From NCBI GenBank assembly GCA_005884465.1, contig VAZH01000443.1:1-5839 (forward strand): a DNA stretch of 5,839 bases, written 5' to 3'. The DNA is from Alphaproteobacteria bacterium (GTDB lineage: Bacteria; Pseudomonadota; Alphaproteobacteria; Rhizobiales; Xanthobacteraceae). The notes under the pieces were generated by a model. It ran no database searches, had not been told where the DNA came from, and saw only the letters and a program-made list of their open reading frames with translations. Each line of letters starts with the position of its first letter. The stretch's first letter is position 1. The translations under genes were made by a program, and so were the position numbers. This document shows, in pieces, positions 1 to 5,839 of this stretch.

Positions 1-261
1 AAGTACGAGAAATGCGCCGACTGCATGGCGCATTGCGGCTACGAGCCGACCGCGGCGACCGCCGCGCTGAACAGTCCCTTCAAGGCGCTGTGGGTGGCAC
101 TGCGCGGCGTGCGGACGACCGGTCCGATGGCGCCCGAGATCGATCTCGATAACCAGCGCCCCGCGCAGTACATCTTCTCGGCAGAAGTGCAGAAGCGTCT
201 GTCAGAAATCCGCCGCGACGAGGCTCTCGCCGCCCAGCAGAAAGCTTCGACAGCCGCGTAG
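1..261 (+). CDS. hpnH: HpnH, adenosylhopane synthase (radical SAM), C-terminal 86 residues only
   Basis: This is the 3' end of a gene entering from the left edge; the frame is open from base 1 and stops with TAG at 259-261. HpnH is the radical-SAM enzyme that couples a 5'-deoxyadenosyl radical to hopene, giving adenosylhopane, the first C35 hopanoid. The visible part starts with a cysteine cluster, KCADCMAHCGYEPTA (fragment residues 4-18, with Cys at 5, 8 and 12), which I recognise as the conserved cysteine-rich C-terminal region of HpnH proteins (DUF3463-type). The catalytic CxxxCxxC cluster would be near the N-terminus, outside the window, so the radical-SAM assignment rests on this tail and on context. 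The last ~25 residues are charged and Ala-rich and look poorly constrained. The gene faces hpnG and overlaps its 3' end by 60 nt, so it is not in the same transcript as the minus-strand genes. Confidence 0.88.
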   Translation, partial: KYEKCADCMAHCGYEPTAATAALNSPFKALWVALRGVRTTGPMAPEIDLDNQRPAQYIFSAEVQKRLSEIRRDEALAAQQKASTAA

Positions 262-930
262 GCTGCGCAGCGCGCGATTAAAGTCGATCCCTGTCGAGAC
301 CAGCGAGCGCAGAGTGAGTGGATTGCGCGCGACACCGCGCAGGATCTTGCGCAGATCGATGTCGCCGTTCGGCTTGATCGCTGCCATCACCATCGTCGGC
401 AGAGCGCGACTGGCGGGGTCGCTGATGACGCGCAGAGCCGCGAACGGAAGTCCCACCTCGGCGGCGTAGGCTGCGGCGATATGGCTCTCCATATCGACTG
501 CGGCCGCTCCTGTCTCCGAATGCAGTGCGGCCTTTACGGCCCGGGCGGCGACCACCTGTTCCACGCCCGCGAGACGACCCCTGACAACGCGTCGGCGCCC
601 CAAACCCACGCTGGCGATCATTCCTTCGTTCAGGGCCAGACCGGCCAGCCACCGGGTGTCACCCGCCAGCACTTCGGTCGCCATCACGACATCGCCTGAT
701 TTCAATGTGGGATCCAGGCCACCGGCGACGCCGAAGCTGATCACGCCTCTGATCGTCAAGGGGTCAAAGACGGTCAGAAGCGCGCGCAATTGCTGCGGAT
801 CGCTACTGCTGCAAATGACGGTCATGCCGGGCCCTGCCGCGATGCGGGCCTCCTGCACCAAGCCAGTCACTATCAACACCGGCCGCGGGTCAATTGGATT
901 GCCCGCGGATGCCCCCGCCCCCAATTTCAC
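202..930 (-). CDS. hpnG: HpnG, adenosylhopane nucleosidase/phosphorylase
   Basis: This 242-residue protein belongs to the purine-nucleoside phosphorylase / MTA-SAH nucleosidase superfamily. HpnG acts after HpnH: it removes adenine from adenosylhopane on the route to ribosylhopane, and hpnG mutants in related bacteria are known to accumulate adenosylhopane. Visible family features are the conserved N-terminal strand VLIVTGLVQEARIA (18-31), the glycine-rich SFGVAGGLDP (65-74), the substrate-binding VDMES (145-149, with E148) and the RVISDPA segment with the likely catalytic Asp171. The start is GTG at 930-928, overlapping the shc stop by 4 nt; an AGGGG Shine-Dalgarno-like sequence lies 7 nt upstream. 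The first ~17 residues are outside the conserved fold, so a later start (for example the GTG codon for Val18) is possible. The last 19 codons and the stop lie opposite the end of hpnH. It is probably translated by coupling to shc. Confidence 0.93.
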   Translation of the reverse strand: MKLGAGASAGNPIDPRPVLIVTGLVQEARIAAGPGMTVICSSSDPQQLRALLTVFDPLTIRGVISFGVAGGLDPTLKSGDVVMATEVLAGDTRWLAGLALNEGMIASVGLGRRRVVRGRLAGVEQVVAARAVKAALHSETGAAAVDMESHIAAAYAAEVGLPFAALRVISDPASRALPTMVMAAIKPNGDIDLRKILRGVARNPLTLRSLVSTGIDFNRALRSLRGCRSFLLGGESLVAADF

Positions 931-2900
931 ATTCCGACCCCTACCACCCTGTTGTTGGTGTTCCTCAGATTCCGATACCGCGCCAACGCCCAGAGCGGAA
1001 AGAACTTCGGATAACCATGATAGCGCAGATAAAACACCCGAGGAAAGCCTGTTGCCGTGAAGCGCTGCTCATCCCACAAACCTTTTTCCGTCTGTGTGGC
1101 TATTAGGTACTCGACGCCACGCGCGACCGCCGGATGCCCGACCTCCCCCGCCGCCATCAAACCAAGCAAGGCCCATGCCGTTTGCGAGGCGGTCGAGGGC
1201 GCATCCTCGAAGCCCTTATAGTCGAGTCGGTAACTGGTGGCATTCTCGCCCCAGCCCCCGTCCTCATTCTGAATCGAGACCAGCCAGGCCACGGCCTTGC
1301 GAATCCCGGGGTCCTGATGGTCGACCCCGGCGACGTTGAGCGCGCACAGCGCCGACCACGTGCCGTAAATGTAGTTCATCCCCCAGCGGCCATACCACGA
1401 TCCCTCCGCAAGCTGGGTCCGGCGCAGATAGGCAATTCCGGCCGCAAGCGCCTTGTTGCTTTGCGCGGTTTCGCCGAGCTGGGCCAGCATCGAGACGCAG
1501 CGCGCCGTAACGTCCTCGGTCGGCGGATCGAGCAGCGCGCCATGATCGGAGAACGGAATATTGTTGAGATAATATTCGAGATTGTTGACGTCGAAGGCGG
1601 CCCAGCCGCCATCGCGGCTCTGCATGCCCTCGATCCATTCGCGGCCGCGCGCGATCGCCGTATCGTATTCACGGCTTCGGGTGGCTTGCCGCGTGCGATC
1701 CATCGCCATGACCACGACGGCGGTGTCGTCGAGGTCGGGATAGTAGGCATTGTTATATTGAAAGGCCCAGCCGCCCGGGCGAACGTCCGGCCGCTTCACG
1801 ACCCAGTCGCCCTTGATATCCAGCACCTGCTTTGGCAGCAGCCAGTCCAGACCCTGTTTGGCTGGAGCAAATGCCTCCTCACCGCCGGCTTCGATCAGGG
1901 CGTGACATGCCAGCGAGGTGTCCCACACCGGCGAGACGCAAGGCTGGCAATAGGCCTCGTGCTCGCCGATCACCAGAAGCCTGTCGAGCCCCCTTCGTGT
2001 GATGGCGCGTGGTGGATAGTCCGCGGGTTTGCCCAGCACCTCGTACATCATCACGGTGTTGGCCATCGGCGGGTAGATCGCGCCTAAACCATCTTCGCCG
2101 TTCAATCGTTCTTCGATGAATGCAACGGCGCTATCGATCGCGCGCGCACGCAATTTCTTGGGAAACAGCGGCTCGATCACCCGCAATATGGCGTCCAATC
2201 CGCGGAACAAGAGAAACCAGCCCCAGTTTTGATGGGGCGCCTTGGCTGTCATTCCGATTGAGTGCGGGTCCTGCAGGAACAACTCATCGACACCGACACT
2301 GCTGACATTTTTCGCCTGCGGCTTCAGCGCCGCCAGAACCATCAACGGCACGATCGTGGTCCGCGCCCAATACGAAATCTTGTTGATATGAAACGGCGAC
2401 CACATCGGCAGCAGCATGATCTCGATCGGCAGCACCGGCGTGCTCCGCCATTTCAGCACCCCGAACATCGCCAGCAAGAAGCGGGTGAAAACGTTGCTGT
2501 GGATGGCGCCGCCACGCGACCGGATCGCCTCGCGCGCACGCACCATGTGCGGCGCGTCGACAGAATCGCCGATCATCTTCAGCGCGAAATAGGCTTTCAC
2601 GCTGGCGCTCATGTCGAAATCGCCGTCGTGTACCAGCGGCCAGCCGCCGTGGGCGCCCTGAACCCGGCGCAGGTAATTCGCGATCTTGGCTTCCAGCACG
2701 GCGTCGACCGGCTCGCCGAGGTAATGACGAAGCAGGACATACTCGGCGGGAATGGTGGAATCGGCCTCCAGTTCGAAGACCCAATGCCCATCCGGCTTTC
2801 TATAGCCAAGCAATGCCCGCGTTGCCGCCGCGATGCTCGCCTCCAGCGCGCCGTTTTCAATTCCTACTGACTTGTTGACGGAATGCATCTGGCTCGACAT
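927..2900 (-). CDS. shc (hpnF): Squalene-hopene cyclase
   Basis: This 657-residue protein is a full-length class II triterpene cyclase (family members are about 630-680 residues). It is a monotopic membrane-associated enzyme that protonates squalene and cyclises it to the pentacyclic hopene/hopanol. The acid motif DxDD is present as DLDD (389-392), in the context YYPDLDDTAVV. QW repeats (QxxxGxW) that I can place are at 81-87, 427-433, 496-502, 544-550 and 603-609. Other landmarks are AEYVLL (52-57), SPVWDT (323-328), GRWGMNYIYGTW (504-515) and the aromatic cavity set F619, F623, Y627, Y630, which match F601, F605, Y609 and Y612 of the Alicyclobacillus enzyme. The C-terminus RYRNLRNTN..VVGVGM is typical of proteobacterial cyclases. 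An in-frame TAG two codons upstream limits the start to ATG 2900 or the ATG of Met5 (2888). The gene follows hpnE after 57 nt and overlaps hpnG by 4 nt. Confidence 0.98.
   Translation of the reverse strand: MSSQMHSVNKSVGIENGALEASIAAATRALLGYRKPDGHWVFELEADSTIPAEYVLLRHYLGEPVDAVLEAKIANYLRRVQGAHGGWPLVHDGDFDMSASVKAYFALKMIGDSVDAPHMVRAREAIRSRGGAIHSNVFTRFLLAMFGVLKWRSTPVLPIEIMLLPMWSPFHINKISYWARTTIVPLMVLAALKPQAKNVSSVGVDELFLQDPHSIGMTAKAPHQNWGWFLLFRGLDAILRVIEPLFPKKLRARAIDSAVAFIEERLNGEDGLGAIYPPMANTVMMYEVLGKPADYPPRAITRRGLDRLLVIGEHEAYCQPCVSPVWDTSLACHALIEAGGEEAFAPAKQGLDWLLPKQVLDIKGDWVVKRPDVRPGGWAFQYNNAYYPDLDDTAVVVMAMDRTRQATRSREYDTAIARGREWIEGMQSRDGGWAAFDVNNLEYYLNNIPFSDHGALLDPPTEDVTARCVSMLAQLGETAQSNKALAAGIAYLRRTQLAEGSWYGRWGMNYIYGTWSALCALNVAGVDHQDPGIRKAVAWLVSIQNEDGGWGENATSYRLDYKGFEDAPSTASQTAWALLGLMAAGEVGHPAVARGVEYLIATQTEKGLWDEQRFTATGFPRVFYLRYHGYPKFFPLWALARYRNLRNTNNRVVGVGM
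938..942 (-). promoter_or_regulatory. Ribosome-binding site for hpnG
   Basis: On the minus strand AGGGG stands 7 nt before the GTG start of hpnG, inside the last codons of shc. It supports the GTG at 930-928 as the start rather than a later codon. The nearby ATG (932-930) is followed at once by TGA, being the last sense codon of shc, and cannot be the start. Confidence 0.5.
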
Positions 2901-2905
2901 CTCCT
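2901..2905 (-). promoter_or_regulatory. AGGAG Shine-Dalgarno abutting the shc start
   Basis: On the minus strand a perfect AGGAG directly touches the ATG at 2900-2898, with no spacer. It is 12 nt from the second in-frame ATG (2888-2886). Neither distance is ideal (5-9 nt is usual), so the motif indicates that initiation happens here but does not decide between the two Met codons. It is the strongest Shine-Dalgarno match of any gene start in the window. Confidence 0.55.
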
Positions 2906-2957
2906 AGATGAATTGAAATGACCTACCCGGTTATGCCGAAACCGCCTGTGATCTCGA
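2901..2957 (-). other. 57-nt spacer between hpnE and shc
   Basis: This is the only real intergenic stretch in the window, more AT-rich near shc than the flanking genes. Reading on the minus strand, it contains a short inverted repeat, CGGTT-7 nt-AACCG (2944-2928), without a following T-run, so it is not a convincing terminator. The shc ribosome-binding site sits at its end. I could not identify a clear -35/-10 promoter pair. It could hold a weak internal promoter or an mRNA processing site, or simply be a spacer. Confidence 0.5.
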
Positions 2958-4211
2958 TCACGCCCGCCGCATCGCCAGCACCAGATCGGCGGCGCGGTCT
3001 CCCGACCGCACCGATCCTTCGATGGTGGCCGGCAATCCTGTATTAGTCCAGTCGCCGGCGAGAAACAGATTTTTCCAGTTCGTGGACGCGCCTGGCCGCA
3101 GCGCGTTTTGCTCCGGCGTGGCTTCGAATGTCGCTCGGCGCTCGCGCACAATCTGCCAGGGCGGCAGCTCGCCCCTAACCCCGCCGGCCTTGCAGATGTC
3201 CCGCCAGATCGCCTGCGCGAGCTCCTCACGCGGCATATCCACCAGCCGGTCGGCATTGCTGACGGTGACCGACAGGCGCTGCGGAAACGCGAACAGCCAC
3301 TCAACCAGGCCACCGACAACTCCGAGAATCGGAGGCATGTCTTTCGGCGGATCGAAGCGGAAATGCGCATTCACGATCGCCCGGAATTTGGACGGCGTTT
3401 GCAGCTCAGGCAGCAGCGACGAAGCCGCGCGTGGCGGAACGGCCATCACCACGGCGTCGCCGGGTTCTAGAGCGACGGTGTCGTCGCCAAACTTCAATTG
3501 CCCAACGCCGTCTGCCGACATGGCGAACTCGCGCAGTTCATGCCCGAACCGGATGCTGGCACCCTTTTCCTGCAACAGCTTGATTGCCGGTTCGATCAGA
3601 ACCGCGCTCAAGCCGTCGCGTGCAATCAGCGGCCGGCAAGCCTGTCCGCCCGCCAGCAGGGTTTCGCGCACCACCGCGCCGGCAAGGCCGGCGGACCCTT
3701 CGGGCGGGTCGACGTTCAACGCTGCAAGCAGCAGCGGCTGCACCAACCGCTGATAGAGCGTTCCCTCGCAGCGGATGGCATCCCCGACCAGTTTGCTTGG
3801 CGCCGCCCAGATCAGAGGCATCAGTGCGAGGTAATCGAGCAGGCCGGTGTCGGGCACACGGCGGGCCCCATCGAATACCCACAGCGGCAGCCGGCCTTCT
3901 CCGAGGTCGAGCTGCCAACGCTGGCCCGTGCCGAGATCAACGAACGGAAATTGCGCGCGCTTGGGCCCGACCAGTCCCGCTTCGGTGCCGATCGATCGTG
4001 CGTAAGCCAGTGCGTGGCGGTTGCCCGAGAGCAAAAGATGATTGCCATTGTCGATAGTCAGGTTGGTCGCCGCGTCGTAATACGACCGGCAACGGCCGCC
4101 GGCCTGTTGCGTAGCCTCGTGGACATGCACCTTGAAATTCGCATTCGCCAGTCGAACGGCCGCCGAGAGGCCCGAAATTCCAGCGCCGATGATGTGGACC
4201 GTGTTCTGCAT
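2958..4211 (-). CDS. hpnE: HpnE, hydroxysqualene dehydroxylase (FAD-dependent)
   Basis: This 417-residue flavoprotein of the amine-oxidase/phytoene-desaturase family performs the last step of the bacterial three-enzyme squalene route, reducing hydroxysqualene to squalene with reduced FAD. The N-terminal Rossmann signature is clear: VHIIGAGISGLSAA (5-18; GxGxxG at 9-14), the ribose-binding acid E32 and the following GGRCRS (38-43). The C-terminal FAD-contact segment is LFLAGDWTNTGLPATIEG (about 382-399). The start is the ATG at 4211-4209, which shares one base with the hpnD stop (TGATG) and puts the Rossmann strand at residue 5, as expected. The same frame stays open 74 codons further upstream, inside hpnD, but that stretch has no family features. 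No strong Shine-Dalgarno is seen, so translation is probably coupled to hpnD. Older annotations call this family squalene-associated FAD-dependent desaturase. Confidence 0.96.
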   Translation of the reverse strand: MQNTVHIIGAGISGLSAAVRLANANFKVHVHEATQQAGGRCRSYYDAATNLTIDNGNHLLLSGNRHALAYARSIGTEAGLVGPKRAQFPFVDLGTGQRWQLDLGEGRLPLWVFDGARRVPDTGLLDYLALMPLIWAAPSKLVGDAIRCEGTLYQRLVQPLLLAALNVDPPEGSAGLAGAVVRETLLAGGQACRPLIARDGLSAVLIEPAIKLLQEKGASIRFGHELREFAMSADGVGQLKFGDDTVALEPGDAVVMAVPPRAASSLLPELQTPSKFRAIVNAHFRFDPPKDMPPILGVVGGLVEWLFAFPQRLSVTVSNADRLVDMPREELAQAIWRDICKAGGVRGELPPWQIVRERRATFEATPEQNALRPGASTNWKNLFLAGDWTNTGLPATIEGSVRSGDRAADLVLAMRRA

Positions 4212-5050
4212 CAGATGAAAGCGTAGCGCAGAACAATGGCGATGCGGGCCATCTTGTTGAGGCGAACCGCCGTGCGCGGCGGCGCGAACCCTCGCCCGAC
4301 CAGCAATTCCAGGATCGCACGATAATATTTCGACATGATCCTGGGTGCGCGCACCACCCGCCGCGGATTGCGGTCCATCACCTCGTCGGCTTTCTGAAAA
4401 TGTATCCGCGCACGCTCGACCAGCGGCGCGCATGCTTTCGGCAACGCCGGATCGGCGATGACCTTCAGGGGATCGAAATCGGTGATCCCGGCGTGCAGCA
4501 GCGCTTCGCGCGGCACGTACAGCCGGCCGATGGCCGCATCTTCATCGACATCGCGCAGGATATTCGTCAATTGCAGCGCACGACCAAGGTGGTGAGCGAG
4601 CAAGATGCCGTCGTCCCGCGCCAGACCGAACACCCGCACCGACAAGCGTCCGACAGCGCTCGCGACGCGGTCGCAATACAGGTCGAGCGTCGCAAGATCG
4701 GGCGCCCTGATATCCTGCGGCACATCCATCTCCATGCCATCGACGACGGCCAGAAAATCCTCGCGCTGCAGGTCGAATCTTCGGATCGACGCGACGTAAT
4801 CTTGCAAGCGCGCGGGCGGACGGTCCTGGTACAGCGCGTCGATATCGTCACGCCATTGTTGAAGCGCCGCCAACCGTTCGGTCCGCGGACCATCGGAATC
4901 GGCGATGTCGTCGACCTGCCGGCAAAAGCTGTAGATCTGAAACATCGCCTCGCGCTGCTCGCGCGGCAGAATGCGCATCGCCGCGTAGAACGAACTGCCG
5001 GAAGCCGATGTCCCGTAATTCGCGTTGGCTGCCGCCGCCTCAAGCGTCAT
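4211..5050 (-). CDS. hpnD: HpnD, presqualene diphosphate synthase
   Basis: This 279-residue protein is a trans-isoprenyl diphosphate synthase of the squalene/phytoene synthase family. By established work on HpnCDE it condenses two farnesyl diphosphates to presqualene diphosphate. Both Mg-binding aspartate motifs are intact: VDDIAD (46-51) and NILRDVDED (163-171; D167 and D171). Family landmarks YCDRVASAVG (125-134), LQLTNILRDV (159-168) and GRLYVP (175-180) are also present, and the length is normal. The start ATG at 5050-5048 overlaps the hpnC stop in an ATGA; there is no good Shine-Dalgarno upstream, which fits translational coupling. Its role as HpnD and not HpnC is inferred from the order hpnC-hpnD-hpnE, from the LTNILRDV wording shared with classical phytoene/squalene synthases, and from comparison with its neighbour. 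The 3' end shares one base with hpnE. Confidence 0.96.
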   Translation of the reverse strand: MTLEAAAANANYGTSASGSSFYAAMRILPREQREAMFQIYSFCRQVDDIADSDGPRTERLAALQQWRDDIDALYQDRPPARLQDYVASIRRFDLQREDFLAVVDGMEMDVPQDIRAPDLATLDLYCDRVASAVGRLSVRVFGLARDDGILLAHHLGRALQLTNILRDVDEDAAIGRLYVPREALLHAGITDFDPLKVIADPALPKACAPLVERARIHFQKADEVMDRNPRRVVRAPRIMSKYYRAILELLVGRGFAPPRTAVRLNKMARIAIVLRYAFI

Positions 5051-5839
5051 GCGCCGGCCGCCGGCTTGGACACAGGCCGCCGTCCCACCGCCCGGCGGGT
5101 CATCTCGCTCGCCACCCCGGCGACGCTGTAGGTCAGCAGTTCAATCGGGCGCAGATGCACGGTCTCGCTGAGGGGATCGCGTATTTTCAGAAGATGAACG
5201 ATCTTGTCGGCGAAAGTCTGGATCACCGAAATCTCGAGCCCGAGCCGAAAATCTTTCACCTCGGCGCTGAGCGATCTGCCTTCATTGAGTAGACCCTCGG
5301 TCCGCGCCGCGAGCGAATGCAGGCATTGCAGCAGGGCTGCCGATGCCCGCCCCTCGGCGAGCGCCTCGACGGAAGCCCTCGCAGCGGTCAGCGCGTCAAG
5401 TGGAAGATAGACGCGATTGAGAGCTCTATAGTCTTTGCCGCAGTCCTGAAGGTGGTTGTTGATTTGCAGAGCGGCGCATAGCGCGTCCGAGGCCGCCCAG
5501 GTCGACATACTCTCGCCGTGGACGTCGAGCACGAACCGGCCGACCGGCATGGCCGAATAGCGGCAATAATGGATCACTTCGTCCCAGTTTTCATAACGAA
5601 GCTTGGTGACATCCATCCGGAACGCGGTCAGAACATCGAGCGCGTGGCCCGGCGGCATCGAACGCTGCGCCAGCGCGCGGCGCAGATTGACGGCCTCGGG
5701 CTGGCTGTCGCCCCGGCCCAGCAGTTCGGCTTCGAGCAGATCGAGATAGTCGAGCTTTTGGCGCTCACCGAGCGTTGCATGATCGGCGATATCGTCGGCG
5801 GTTCTGACGAAATTGTAGAACGCCAGGATCAGCGCCCGG
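5047..5839 (-). CDS. hpnC: HpnC, hydroxysqualene synthase, missing its N-terminus
   Basis: The frame is open from the stop TGA (5049-5047) to the right edge, giving about 263 residues; the true start is outside the window, and some 20-40 N-terminal residues are probably missing. A Met codon at 5658 is internal: the upstream frame encodes the conserved FYNFVRTADDIADH (fragment residues 7-20), which includes the first aspartate motif DDIAD. The second motif is LQDCGKDY (fragment residues about 130-137; D132 and D136), followed by NRVYLP. HpnC is a squalene/phytoene-synthase-family enzyme that converts presqualene diphosphate, made by HpnD, to hydroxysqualene. The second motif reads NNHLQDCGKD here, unlike the NILRDVDED of HpnD, which is the pattern I expect of HpnC proteins. 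The stop overlaps the hpnD start by 4 nt. The C-terminal ~15 residues are basic, Pro/Ala-rich and probably not part of the fold. Confidence 0.95.
   Translation of the reverse strand, partial: RALILAFYNFVRTADDIADHATLGERQKLDYLDLLEAELLGRGDSQPEAVNLRRALAQRSMPPGHALDVLTAFRMDVTKLRYENWDEVIHYCRYSAMPVGRFVLDVHGESMSTWAASDALCAALQINNHLQDCGKDYRALNRVYLPLDALTAARASVEALAEGRASAALLQCLHSLAARTEGLLNEGRSLSAEVKDFRLGLEISVIQTFADKIVHLLKIRDPLSETVHLRPIELLTYSVAGVASEMTRRAVGRRPVSKPAAGA

Noticed and set aside
39..335. A 98-codon minus-strand frame under the end of hpnH
   Set aside because: Overlaps the hpnG and hpnH coding ends in a third frame, with Arg/Ser/Ala-rich composition and no motif.
1134..2087. A 317-codon open frame on the plus strand, antisense to shc
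   Set aside because: It lies wholly opposite the well-supported cyclase, has low-complexity Arg/Ala/His-rich composition with no recognisable motif, and such antisense frames are usual in GC-rich genes.
2262..2870. A 202-codon plus-strand open frame opposite the shc 5' half
   Set aside because: Arg/His/Gln-rich translation with no family features; a codon-bias shadow of shc.
2928..2944. CGGTT/AACCG inverted repeat as a terminator between hpnE and shc
   Set aside because: The stem is only 5 bp and no T-run follows; not enough for an intrinsic terminator.
3498..4226. A 242-codon plus-strand frame opposite hpnE
   Set aside because: No domain or start signal that I can recognise; explained by GC-rich codon use of hpnE.
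4212..4433. 74-codon upstream extension of hpnE
   Set aside because: It overlaps the hpnD coding end in another frame and lacks family features; the ATG at 4211 places the FAD-binding strand at residue 5 and forms a normal TGATG junction.
4400..5131. A 243-codon plus-strand frame opposite hpnD
   Set aside because: It is antisense to conserved catalytic motifs of HpnD and itself resembles no protein family I recognise.
5047..5658. hpnC starting at the Met codon at 5658
   Set aside because: The same frame upstream to the window edge encodes the conserved DDIAD aspartate motif, so this Met is internal and the gene is cut by the edge.

Overview
This window is the core of a hopanoid (bacterial triterpenoid) biosynthesis locus. 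It is GC-rich and densely coding. Gene content, order and protein wording point to an alphaproteobacterium, most likely Bradyrhizobium, Rhodopseudomonas or a relative (Nitrobacteraceae). That placement is recalled from family resemblance and was not checked by a search.

Layout. Five genes run right to left on the minus strand in the order hpnC (cut by the right edge), hpnD, hpnE, shc/hpnF, hpnG. At the left edge the last 86 codons of hpnH come in on the plus strand and converge on hpnG. Adjacent genes are tightly packed: hpnC/hpnD overlap by 4 nt, hpnD/hpnE by 1 nt, shc/hpnG by 4 nt. The only true intergenic stretch is 57 nt between hpnE and shc. hpnG and hpnH overlap tail-to-tail by 60 nt. 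There is no gene-free stretch over 300 bases, and I saw no RNA gene, insertion sequence, CRISPR array or convincing terminator.

How the genes work together. From established work on these families, HpnD joins two farnesyl diphosphates into presqualene diphosphate, HpnC converts that to hydroxysqualene, and the flavoenzyme HpnE reduces it to squalene. Squalene-hopene cyclase (Shc/HpnF) folds squalene into hopene/hopanol. HpnH, a radical-SAM enzyme, adds the 5'-deoxyadenosyl group to give adenosylhopane, and HpnG removes adenine on the way to ribosylhopane and bacteriohopanepolyols. The window therefore encodes the route from farnesyl diphosphate to the first extended C35 hopanoids, with HpnC and HpnH only partly visible.

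I found no previously undescribed system. The points most worth a second look are the register-aligned convergent overlap of hpnG and hpnH, the single spacer before shc with a ribosome-binding site abutting the start codon, and several cyclase residues that differ from the well-studied Alicyclobacillus enzyme.
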